Virus record (IMG/VR): IMGVR_UViG_3300032516_005551
Span: 1-63,122 of that record
Length of the DNA: 63,122 nucleotides
Reading direction: 5' to 3' (one strand)
Source of the DNA: a virus
Position 1 is the stretch's first letter. Each line of letters begins with the position of its first letter. Shown here in pieces: positions 44,595-51,324 of this stretch. Position numbers and translations under genes: made by a program. The notes beneath the pieces are model-generated. The model saw nothing but the letters and a program-made list of their open reading frames with translations, made no database searches and had not been told where the DNA came from.

Positions 44595-45082
44595 TGGAAA
44601 ATACGAACTCTTCGGGAATGGATGATTTCATTCACAACGGCTCAATGACCGATACCGCTAGAGAAATAAATAGACTTAAAAAGCAGGTAAGAGACCTGTC
44701 TACATCCCCTATAAATGGTTTTGTTCAGCTTTCCACAAATTTAATTAGCACAAACTTTAATGGTGATGCGTTCCCTACCACCGCAAAAACCTTGATTGAT
44801 CTAAGTGTAGAATTCGGTGTTCCTCCTGGAGCAAAGGCGGTTACTGTCCGTATAGCTGCAAAAGACACAGGTAGCGCCGCTGGATTGCCACACTTTTATG
44901 TTTCCCCTAATAATGTAGCATTATCTTGTGCCGTAATATGCAGGCTGGATGGACAGGCTGATGGTTTATGGGTCGAGGCAAATGGTATTTGCCCATGTGA
45001 TGAAAACGGCGATATTTATTATTCCTGTACTGCGACGGGTACTTTGAACGTCTGGTTACAAATTACGGGTTACTTTATATAA
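44594..45082 (+). CDS. Tail-tip or fibre protein
   Basis: 162 residues, start overlapping TAA (TAATG). An N-terminal helix with REINRLKKQVRDL is a likely trimeric coiled coil; the remaining residues are beta-rich with a cap-like end (LQITGYFI). This layout is usual for short tail fibre or baseplate proteins. It lies just before the lysis genes. Confidence 0.55.
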   Translation: MENTNSSGMDDFIHNGSMTDTAREINRLKKQVRDLSTSPINGFVQLSTNLISTNFNGDAFPTTAKTLIDLSVEFGVPPGAKAVTVRIAAKDTGSAAGLPHFYVSPNNVALSCAVICRLDGQADGLWVEANGICPCDENGDIYYSCTATGTLNVWLQITGYFI

Positions 45083-45085
45083 GGG

Positions 45086-45091
45086 TATAAT
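45086..45091 (+). promoter_or_regulatory. -10 box (AGGGTATAAT) before the endolysin
   Basis: AGGGTATAAT at 45082-45091, followed by an AGGAG ribosome site and ATG at 45112. The -35 region TTACGG, 17 bases upstream, is weak. Confidence 0.5.
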
Positions 45092-45111
45092 TGAGAACCA
45101 GGAGTAATAGA

Positions 45112-46650
45112 ATGAAGATAAACGGCCCGCTGGTAATTGACGTTTCCAAATGGGACGACCACTTAAACACCCAAGAGCTGATTGACGGCGGGGTGGTCAG
45201 CGTCATCCTTGGGCTTTACAAGATCCCCGGCACAACCACGTTGGATGCGAACTGTCAACGGATGATAGATCAAATCTCCGCCAGTTCGCTCATCCTGCAA
45301 ACGTACCGTTATTATTATCCTGAGGTTGACCCGATTGCGGACTGTGACTGGTTCGTGAATGCGATGGCAGGCTACCCGGTAAAATGCGCCTGGGCAGACC
45401 TGGAGGACCATAGCGCGATAATGAATACCACGCGCCGGGCGGACCAGAACAGATTATTCGCAGAACATCTGAAAGCCCATTTCCCCTCGATGGGCGTTTA
45501 CACTGCGAAATGGTATGTTGATACCTATGCTCCGAAGATGAACAACTGGCTGGGGCTGTATCCTGCCTGGATCGCGGCCTACTGGCTCCCGGCTGGTAGC
45601 GAGATGATCGAGTGGGATGCTTTCAAAGCGACGCAGCTTCCAACCCGTGATTTCTACCCTGCGGCAGGGCAGACCAATCCGGTCGGGCACCAGTTCACGG
45701 GTGACAGATTCCGACTGCCGGGCGTGTATGCTACGTTCTACGGCACCACCACGGCGCTCTACAAGGGTAGAATGAAACTCGACGTCAGTGTATTCAAGCC
45801 GGAGTTCATGGCGGCTCTTGGCGCTCCGCCGGTGGTTGTCCCACCGCCCGTTGTTCCCCCTGTAATCATTCCGCCAGTACAAGGAGAATTTATGAATATC
45901 CTGCCCGTTGTAGACAGGTCTCAAATCGGCCCAGGAGCCGACGAACACCACAACGACTGCGGCCCTGCCAGTGACGCAATGTTGCTGCGCACGTACAACC
46001 TTGCCATGCAGGTGACAGTAGATGAGCTGTATAATCAGCTCGTTCCGGCTGGCGATGTTCCAATCAGCGCATCCGCCCTGATGCGGCAGATGACATCGTA
46101 TGGCCTCAAAACAACCTGGTACATCGAGACTAAGACTGACCAGGTGTATGGGTACCTGCGAGCGCGCCGCCCCGTGTTGGCCTTAGTCCACTACGGGACT
46201 TTGGTGGACGCTGGTTTTACTCAGTTTACAAGTTTCAGAGCGGGGCATTTCCTGGTCATCACAGGGATTGACCTTGACAATTATTTTGTCAGTGACCCGT
46301 ACCGGTCGGATGGTAAGTACGATGTCGCCATCCCAATTGCTGTGTTTGAGAAGGCCTGGAAGGACTGCACCATTGACGGCAATCCCGTCGGGGGCTGCAT
46401 TGTGCCTATCCTCCCCATTCAAGACCTGGCTATACCGCCGGTTCCAGTTAGCGATGTGTATGCGATTATCCCCTCTGTCCAGGCAATCAATGTCCGTGCA
46501 GAACCTTACCAACTCGCCGACCATGTACGAACCATCTTCAAATCTGACGAGCCCACCGTCAGGGTCCAGGCAGAGACACTCACCAACGGCTATGTCAGAT
46601 TATCCGACCTGACTGGTTGGGTGTGGTTCGCATATCTCAAAAAAGTATAG
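45112..46650 (+). CDS. Modular endolysin: GH25 lysozyme, C39-like peptidase, SH3
   Basis: 512 residues from the ATG with AGGAG upstream. Residues 1 to about 235 are a GH25 muramidase (LVIDVSKWDD, CAWADLEDH giving the D-x-E acid pair). A Pro-rich linker (PPVVVPPP) leads to a papain-like C39 peptidase domain (NDCGPASDAM catalytic Cys, AGHFLVITGID catalytic His, VSDPY Asp). The last 65 or so residues resemble an SH3 wall-binding domain (AINVRAEP, GWVWFAYL). It would cut both sugar and peptide bonds of peptidoglycan. Confidence 0.8.
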   Translation: MKINGPLVIDVSKWDDHLNTQELIDGGVVSVILGLYKIPGTTTLDANCQRMIDQISASSLILQTYRYYYPEVDPIADCDWFVNAMAGYPVKCAWADLEDHSAIMNTTRRADQNRLFAEHLKAHFPSMGVYTAKWYVDTYAPKMNNWLGLYPAWIAAYWLPAGSEMIEWDAFKATQLPTRDFYPAAGQTNPVGHQFTGDRFRLPGVYATFYGTTTALYKGRMKLDVSVFKPEFMAALGAPPVVVPPPVVPPVIIPPVQGEFMNILPVVDRSQIGPGADEHHNDCGPASDAMLLRTYNLAMQVTVDELYNQLVPAGDVPISASALMRQMTSYGLKTTWYIETKTDQVYGYLRARRPVLALVHYGTLVDAGFTQFTSFRAGHFLVITGIDLDNYFVSDPYRSDGKYDVAIPIAVFEKAWKDCTIDGNPVGGCIVPILPIQDLAIPPVPVSDVYAIIPSVQAINVRAEPYQLADHVRTIFKSDEPTVRVQAETLTNGYVRLSDLTGWVWFAYLKKV

Positions 46651-46658
46651 GAGCTGAC

Positions 46659-46982
46659 ATGGCAACAATTTCACAAAAACTATTGGATGAACTGGCCGAG
46701 GTGATCCCGGCTCTGGCAATCCACATCGCAGGAGACGAGGATTTGAGAAGCAAAATGGCGGCCATGTATAAGATTCTTGTCACGGGCAATGGTTCACCGC
46801 CGCTCCCGGAGATAGTGCGCATTCACTCAGCATGGATAACTGCGCACGATGCAATTAACCAGGATATACTCAATCAAAAATCTGAATTGGATAAGGAGGC
46901 CCGCCTATTCAAAAAGCAAATACTAATATTATTCATCGGGCAAGTGATTACACTGGCAGTCGTTTTACTTAACCTTAAATAG
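46659..46982 (+). CDS. Lysis-associated protein with C-terminal membrane segment
   Basis: 107 residues from the ATG after AGGAGC. The N-terminal two thirds are soluble and helical (SQKLLDELAEVIPALA) and the last 20 or so residues are one membrane helix (ILFIGQVITLAVVLL). Position between endolysin and a second membrane protein suggests a holin or holin accessory. Confidence 0.55.
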   Translation: MATISQKLLDELAEVIPALAIHIAGDEDLRSKMAAMYKILVTGNGSPPLPEIVRIHSAWITAHDAINQDILNQKSELDKEARLFKKQILILFIGQVITLAVVLLNLK

Positions 46983-46984
46983 AG

Positions 46985-46990
46985 TATAAT
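46985..46990 (+). promoter_or_regulatory. -10 box before the holin-like gene
   Basis: AGAGTATAAT at 46981-46990, similar to the AGGGTATAAT sites. Transcription would start close before the AAGGAGAG ribosome site of the gene at 47026. Confidence 0.4.
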
Positions 46991-47025
46991 ATATATATTC
47001 GATCTAATGGAAAAGGAGAGATAAC

Positions 47026-47385
47026 ATGTTAAAAAGTGTTTTAGGTTCATCTCGTTTCTGGGCGGCACTCCTGGCAATCGTTTTTGTTCTTATGTCAGCA
47101 TACGTTCCAAGCGTTGCGGCAAAATTGAGCGAAGGAGATGTTGTTGCCGGTGTCGTGGCGCTTGCCGCCTTCATCCTGGCCGAATCAGCAGTTGGAGCTG
47201 GAGTCGGTTGGGCGATACTTGCAAAACCGCGTTTCTGGGCGGTTGTCGTCTCATTCGCTTTTATATTCGTGAGGGCGTTTGTCCCAGGGTTCATCCTGAG
47301 CGAATCCCAGATCCAGGAATTGATCACAGCGATCGGTGCTGCCAGCGTTGGGATATCATACCGGCCTATCGGCACATCCCGATAA
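47026..47385 (+). CDS. Holin-like protein with internal duplication
   Basis: 119 residues, with AAGGAGAG upstream. Three or four hydrophobic segments. The two halves are related: SSRFWAALLAIVFVLMSAYVP near the start and KPRFWAVVVSFAFIFVRAFVP near residue 68. It lies last in the late operon before the bidirectional terminator. Forming membrane holes for endolysin release is the likely role, from size, hydrophobicity and place. Confidence 0.6.
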   Translation: MLKSVLGSSRFWAALLAIVFVLMSAYVPSVAAKLSEGDVVAGVVALAAFILAESAVGAGVGWAILAKPRFWAVVVSFAFIFVRAFVPGFILSESQIQELITAIGAASVGISYRPIGTSR

Positions 47386-47405
47386 TAATAACTGGAAGAA
47401 GACAA

Positions 47406-47429
47406 CCTCCCCGTTTAATAACGGGGAGG
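47406..47429. terminator. Bidirectional terminator between late and early genes
   Basis: CCTCCCCGTT and AACGGGGAGG form a perfect 10-bp stem with a TAAT loop, followed by CTTTATTT. It contains the CCGTT/AACGG core of the recurrent palindrome. The convergent leftward gene ends within the hairpin. Confidence 0.8.
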
Positions 47430-47723
47430 CTTTATTTCCTGCCTGTTTTCAATTGACCATTTTAAGAGGGGCGGGGGCATTTCTTGAATCTTGTCTGTAG
47501 CCAGATGTTCGTTGATCGATCTCTTCCCCAGTAATTTCTTACGGATGGATGGGTTGCGGGGCAATCTTCCATTTACCGCATAATCCCATACATATCTGAA
47601 ATTCAACTTCATTTCATTGGCTAACTCCTGCCATGAACCCATTCGTTTATGGGCACTTATCAGCCTTTTTCTACTATCAGAAACGCCCCCTATGCTTATA
47701 TCAAATACTGGTGCAGCTCTCAT
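47415..47723 (-). CDS. Small helix-turn-helix-like protein
   Basis: 102 residues with AGGAAG upstream of the ATG. SWQELANEMKLNFRYVWDYAVNG near residues 30-52 has the spacing of a helix-turn-helix. The ending is basic and the stop lies within the terminator hairpin. It is probably a small regulator at the end of the early operon. Confidence 0.5.
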   Translation of the reverse strand: MRAAPVFDISIGGVSDSRKRLISAHKRMGSWQELANEMKLNFRYVWDYAVNGRLPRNPSIRKKLLGKRSINEHLATDKIQEMPPPLLKWSIENRQEIKPPRY

Positions 47724-47781
47724 TGTAGGGCTTCCTGTTCGCTATTACGGTGCGTAAGGTACGGTTTTACTAAAACAGACT

Positions 47782-47946
47782 CTATTTTTCGTCCTGGGGC
47801 TTTGTAGCGTTTTCGATAACAACTTTCACGATATGGTCATTGTGACGGACGATCGTGACTTGTTTATCGTCATCCAGGATAGGGGATAGGATCCACATGA
47901 CTAATCGAAGTCGGATATCAGTAAGCGTCATGTCAGTAAGCGTCAT
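47782..47946 (-). CDS. Tiny acidic/basic protein with duplicated N-terminus
   Basis: 54 residues; the ATG overlaps the stop of the zinc protein before it (ATGA), supporting translation. A 15-base tandem duplication makes the N-terminus MTLTDMTLTD. The rest (DKQVTIVRHNDHIVKVVIENA) may form a small beta sheet. Function unknown. Confidence 0.5.
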   Translation of the reverse strand: MTLTDMTLTDIRLRLVMWILSPILDDDKQVTIVRHNDHIVKVVIENATKPQDEK

Positions 47947-48287
47947 ATCAGTACCAACTGCTTCTCGTACGGTTTCCCATCGATGTAGATGCGTATCCCG
48001 TCCAGATCCAGGTAGCTGCCTGCGTTGCGCTCCAGCTCCGTCTTGGTGATGTAATACGGGTCGGCAACGTGATCGTCAACGATCATTACCCGGCGGCCGG
48101 CGTGCAGATTATTGACACGATCTGGGTGCGGTTTGTGTTCCAGTTTATACACTGGCGGTTTTGGGATTGTCAATCGTTTATCCCGCTTACGATCATTATG
48201 GGCGGTATCCATGCAAGTCGTGGAGCAGTATTTTGACTGGTCGCGGCGCGGTTTCGGGCAGCTTGGATTTGCGCAGGGGATGATCAT
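47943..48287 (-). CDS. Zinc-finger hypothetical protein
   Basis: 114 residues from the ATG overlapping the upstream stop. CANPSCPKPRRDQSKYCSTTC at residues 5-25 is a CxxxxC...CxxxC treble-clef pattern like phage and transposon zinc knuckles. The remainder is basic then beta-rich with IDGKPYE near the end. Probably nucleic-acid binding. Confidence 0.5.
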   Translation of the reverse strand: MIIPCANPSCPKPRRDQSKYCSTTCMDTAHNDRKRDKRLTIPKPPVYKLEHKPHPDRVNNLHAGRRVMIVDDHVADPYYITKTELERNAGSYLDLDGIRIYIDGKPYEKQLVLI

Positions 48288-48562
48288 TTCATGCCTCCGT
48301 ATTTCTCTAGCCAGGCAGCGGCGTCTTTGCAATCGGTATATGCAACTTGAGAGATCATTAAGTTATCCGGAATAGGAAAATCATTAGCCGCCTTGCCTGC
48401 TTCGGCAAAAGGCCCGATAACCTTCCTCGCCTCATCCAGCCCGGCACGGAGTTGGGCGAGTTCGGCAATCGTTTCATCCAACAGATTAGCAATATCATCT
48501 GCACCTTCATTGCGGCATAAATCCGCCTCTGTCTGCAAACGTTCATTCAGTGCGCTGTTCAT
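48284..48562 (-). CDS. Hypothetical helical protein
   Basis: 92 residues; the ATG overlaps the stop of the micro-gene before it. The N-terminal half is a likely coiled coil (DETIAELAQLRAGLDEARKVI). Similar proteins with a short C-terminal domain are frequent in phage early regions. Function unknown. Confidence 0.5.
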   Translation of the reverse strand: MNSALNERLQTEADLCRNEGADDIANLLDETIAELAQLRAGLDEARKVIGPFAEAGKAANDFPIPDNLMISQVAYTDCKDAAAWLEKYGGMK

Positions 48563-48681
48563 TTCTCACCTTTCACTAGTATACTGCCTGCCTCAGCCGC
48601 CTGCCACAGCGCGGCGAGATCGACATCATCCGGGAGGACGACATAATACATCGTTCCTTGGTCATAGAGGGGGAGGATCAT
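48559..48681 (-). CDS. Micro-protein, paralogue A
   Basis: 40 residues starting MILPLYDQG and ending LVKGEK. Both ends fit coupling: the stop overlaps the next ATG. It is nearly identical to the 41-residue product at 49554-49679, sharing DLAALWQAAEAGSILVKGE. The DNA is about 90% conserved over 115 bases. Confidence 0.6.
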   Translation of the reverse strand: MILPLYDQGTMYYVVLPDDVDLAALWQAAEAGSILVKGEK

Positions 48682-48684
48682 AAT

Positions 48685-49431
48685 TTATACTCCACAAATA
48701 CCAGTGCATTCCTCATCCCATAAATTCAATTGTCCCTTTTCCTGTTCGGTGCGAAAATCTATTTCAGTTAGGGGGCGCCGGGATGGGTGAACAAATAATG
48801 GCCAGGGCGGGCGAGCGTTGCGAATTTCTGCATCTACCCAGACAGCCTCAGCCCAATCTATTGGATTATTATTCGTGATACGCCACTCATCCGTATTTCT
48901 GAAAGGACAGAACGTACATGCTGATTTAGATGGAACTTCTAATCCGCGACCTTCCAGCCATTTTACACAATCGGAGCGCTTCATCTTTAATTCGATCAAT
49001 GGCCAGCGATTGGTGATATATTTAACATCGCTATCTTTCATGCGCTGAAATTCATCCAAACTTATCCCAAGCCACTGTTCGACTGGTTTATTGTTTCTGT
49101 TCAATTGTAACCATCGGCGAATCGGGGCGCGTTTCCAATTATTCGTACATTGCCGACCGAATTTTCCTTGGGTGGGATTTAGAATATAAGCGGGTATCAT
49201 TACCCCGCCGTACCGATCAATCGGTACGGCGGTTTCGTCTCTCAAGGTGACCATTTTCAATCCATGAGATTTTAACCATCCTGTCCAGCGTTTGGCGAAT
49301 GCATAAGTCAAACTGCTTTCATGGGTTGTATCTGCATGTATTGCCGCGTCAATCTGTTCCAACTCACCCAGCGCAACCATCGCGGCCAATGTGAAGGATT
49401 GCACGCCCCATCCGAGGGATAGTATTTTCAT
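48685..49431 (-). CDS. PAPS-reductase-like PP-loop protein
   Basis: 248 residues (a GTG one codon earlier is possible). The nucleotide-binding PP-loop reads SLGWGVQS, as in adenine-nucleotide alpha hydrolases. HADTTHES follows and CTFCPF near residue 170 may bind a metal or Fe-S cluster. Relatives in phages are labelled PAPS reductase-like; some PP-loop proteins act in DNA sulfur or base modification (DndC) and others in tRNA thiolation. It sits between DNA methylase and small genes, so nucleic-acid modification is plausible but unproven. Confidence 0.65.
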   Translation of the reverse strand: MKILSLGWGVQSFTLAAMVALGELEQIDAAIHADTTHESSLTYAFAKRWTGWLKSHGLKMVTLRDETAVPIDRYGGVMIPAYILNPTQGKFGRQCTNNWKRAPIRRWLQLNRNNKPVEQWLGISLDEFQRMKDSDVKYITNRWPLIELKMKRSDCVKWLEGRGLEVPSKSACTFCPFRNTDEWRITNNNPIDWAEAVWVDAEIRNARPPWPLFVHPSRRPLTEIDFRTEQEKGQLNLWDEECTGICGV

Positions 49432-49535
49432 CACCAGACCTCTGTTTCGTTTATTTCAAATAACCTACTGGATATCCAAATAACCAATCCAAGAATAATT
49501 GGTGGGGTTGCTAAAATAAAAATTAATGTAATCAT
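49431..49535 (-). CDS. Tiny membrane protein
   Basis: 34 residues, MITLIFILATPPIILGLVIWI then a polar tail. A single membrane helix. The stop overlaps the next gene's ATG (TGATG). Unknown function. Confidence 0.45.
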   Translation of the reverse strand: MITLIFILATPPIILGLVIWISSRLFEINETEVW

Positions 49536-49553
49536 ATCAACACCAGTTGCCTT

Positions 49554-49679
49554 TCATATCTCACCTTTCACTAGTATACTGCCTGCCTCAGCCGCCTGCC
49601 ACAGCGCGGCGAGATCAACGTCATCCGGGAGGATGATGTAACATAACGTGCCCTGGTCATAGAGGGGGAGGATCTTCAT
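49554..49679 (-). CDS. Micro-protein, paralogue B
   Basis: 41 residues starting MKILPLYDQG. Paralogue of the product at 48559. The ATG overlaps the end of the DNA methyltransferase gene. The duplicated DNA runs from about 49560 to 49677. Function unknown. Confidence 0.6.
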   Translation of the reverse strand: MKILPLYDQGTLCYIILPDDVDLAALWQAAEAGSILVKGEI

Positions 49680-50701
49680 TGCGGTATTCTCCTGGCGATC
49701 CATTCGACAACGGGTACAGCAACGGCGTTTCCGAGTTGGCGGTAACGGGTTGAATCACTTTGCCCGTTAGTCCAGCCATCCGGAAAGCCCTGCAAACGTT
49801 CACATTCGGTAGGAGTAAGGCGGCGAATACCAACCAGCGGAACTTGATTTCCGCCTGTTCCCATACGTTGCTGGAGGGTAGAGGCTATATTGCCACTCTC
49901 CCGATAGGCCTCGGATGCGTGTTGCATTTCCCAAATAGCCATTTTTGAGTAAGCCCCATGCGCTGATTTCCCATCTCCACAATGATTAAGTGGAGGACAA
50001 ATATTTCCAAGTGAGCCGCCATCCCGGTTGGCATCAAATACAATAGGCTGTTCATGCGTTGTATTTATTCCCCCATCGCCTTTGTCGCCACCGTGCGAAG
50101 GGCTTGCTCTAATTGAATAGGCAACTTCTTCCCCCGCTTTTCTGCCCTGCGGAGGATCCCCGCACACGCCTTCGTGCTCAAATAATACTTCTGTTGCACT
50201 TCCGTTTCCAAGACTTCCGACAATGAACACACGGCGGCGGCGCTGGGCCACTCCGAAATACTGAGCGTCAAGCACCCGCCAGGCCACGCCATACCCGCGT
50301 TGCGCCAGCCATTGAATGATGTTGGCAAAATCTGCCCCTTTATCGCTGGATAGAAGGCCAGGGACGTTCTCTGCAATAACCCATCGTGGCTCAAGTTCGT
50401 CAATAATTCTCGCAAACTCCCACCATAGTCCAGACCGCTCTCCAGCAAGTCCCGCCCGTTTTCCGGCAATGGAGACGTCCTGGCAGGGGAAGCCTCCGCA
50501 AATAACGTCAATTGATCCTTTTTCGTAGGTTGAACCATTTATCTCCCTTACATCATCAAAAATATGGACGAACTCAAAGTGCTTAAATAACACATCCTGA
50601 CAATGCTTATCAATCTCACACATCCCCATCGATACCATCCCGGCGCGGGTGAACGCCAGATCAAATCCGCCTATCCCGGAGAACAATGATAAAAACCTCA
50701 T
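49676..50701 (-). CDS. DNA (cytosine-5) methyltransferase
   Basis: 341 residues from the ATG at 50701 (TATGGAG upstream). Motif I LFSGIGGFDLAF, catalytic GGFPCQDVS with Cys73, ENVPGLL and QRRRRVFIVG are present, then a target-recognition region and the C-terminal motif LTPTECERLQGFPDG and QLGNAV. It methylates cytosine in a specific DNA site, probably protecting phage DNA from host restriction; no partner nuclease is encoded. A second frame inside this gene is discussed separately. Confidence 0.9.
   Translation of the reverse strand: MRFLSLFSGIGGFDLAFTRAGMVSMGMCEIDKHCQDVLFKHFEFVHIFDDVREINGSTYEKGSIDVICGGFPCQDVSIAGKRAGLAGERSGLWWEFARIIDELEPRWVIAENVPGLLSSDKGADFANIIQWLAQRGYGVAWRVLDAQYFGVAQRRRRVFIVGSLGNGSATEVLFEHEGVCGDPPQGRKAGEEVAYSIRASPSHGGDKGDGGINTTHEQPIVFDANRDGGSLGNICPPLNHCGDGKSAHGAYSKMAIWEMQHASEAYRESGNIASTLQQRMGTGGNQVPLVGIRRLTPTECERLQGFPDGWTNGQSDSTRYRQLGNAVAVPVVEWIARRIPQ
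50065..50538 (-). CDS. Possible overlapping gene inside the methyltransferase
   Basis: 157 codons in another frame of the same strand. The product has low-complexity-free stretches: LTLFAEASPARTSPLPENG at the start and VCSLSEVLETEVQQKYYLS with ACAGILRRAEKRGKKLP at the end. From memory, this resembles a family annotated in many phages beside cytosine methylases. It may be true dual coding or a ghost frame that is conserved because the methylase is. It has no clear ribosome site. Confidence 0.35.
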   Translation of the reverse strand: MVQPTKKDQLTLFAEASPARTSPLPENGRDLLESGLDYGGSLRELLTNLSHDGLLQRTSLAFYPAIKGQILPTSFNGWRNAGMAWPGGCLTLSISEWPSAAAVCSLSEVLETEVQQKYYLSTKACAGILRRAEKRGKKLPIQLEQALRTVATKAMGE

Positions 50702-50750
50702 TGTGAATCTCCATAGGGAAGCGACGGTGTGTACTCCTCGCGATGGGGGA

Positions 50751-51044
50751 TCATCTCGACCCGTCCTTTGACGTCGGCCTGTACGACGGCGAGTTCTCAT
50801 AGTCCAGTTTCGTTTGGTGGATGGGATCGACGCATTTGCAGAATTGCAACTTGCCAAACAACGGGTGGCCGGTTGATACGTTCAGCCGCACCCAGCCGGT
50901 CCCCCGGCAGATGTCGCAGGCCGGTTTGCCCTTGCTTCCTGGCGACCAGAGCGACCCTTCCGGCAGGTTTTCCCGCCAGTCGGGGACATACTTGCGATCA
51001 CCTGGTATTTCATTTGGATTCGGTAAGACGTTTTTGATCTGCAT
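50751..51044 (-). CDS. Zinc-knuckle small protein of the replication region
   Basis: 97 residues from the ATG after GGAGGATAAACACA. CDICRGTGWV and LFGKLQFCKC form a DnaJ-like or helicase-loader-type zinc pair; similar Cys pairs are found in proteins helping DnaC-like loaders. It overlaps the helicase-loader-like gene's end by 35 bases. Role in replication is inferred from neighbours. Confidence 0.5.
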   Translation of the reverse strand: MQIKNVLPNPNEIPGDRKYVPDWRENLPEGSLWSPGSKGKPACDICRGTGWVRLNVSTGHPLFGKLQFCKCVDPIHQTKLDYENSPSYRPTSKDGSR

Positions 51045-51324
51045 TGTGTTTATCCTCCAGATATTTTTTGAACGTTTCGAATGGGTCATTGTGCCTGGGC
51101 AGCCTGTTATAGGCCGCTATGATCTCGCCGGGAGCTGGAGCGAATGCGCGATCCTGCTTGCAGGCATCCCGGACCGCAGCCCCCAGCATCTGCCCGTCCA
51201 GGTCGCCGAGAAGATCCTCGTAGACATCGACGGTGTTGGGTGTGCTTTTGACATCCGGGTTATAGTTCGGATAGACCAATTTCAAGTATCCGATGATACG
51301 AGCAATCTCTTCTCTGGTTGCCAT
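51010..51324 (-). CDS. Helicase loader/inhibitor-like protein (G39P type)
   Basis: 104 residues. The helical sequence MATREEIARIIGYLKLVYPNY with a later AFAPAPGEII resembles the small G39P-type loaders that deliver the replicative helicase in SPP1-like phages. It overlaps the DnaD-like initiator gene end, an arrangement typical of initiator plus loader. No ATPase motif, consistent with G39P. Confidence 0.5.
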   Translation of the reverse strand: MATREEIARIIGYLKLVYPNYNPDVKSTPNTVDVYEDLLGDLDGQMLGAAVRDACKQDRAFAPAPGEIIAAYNRLPRHNDPFETFKKYLEDKHNADQKRLTESK

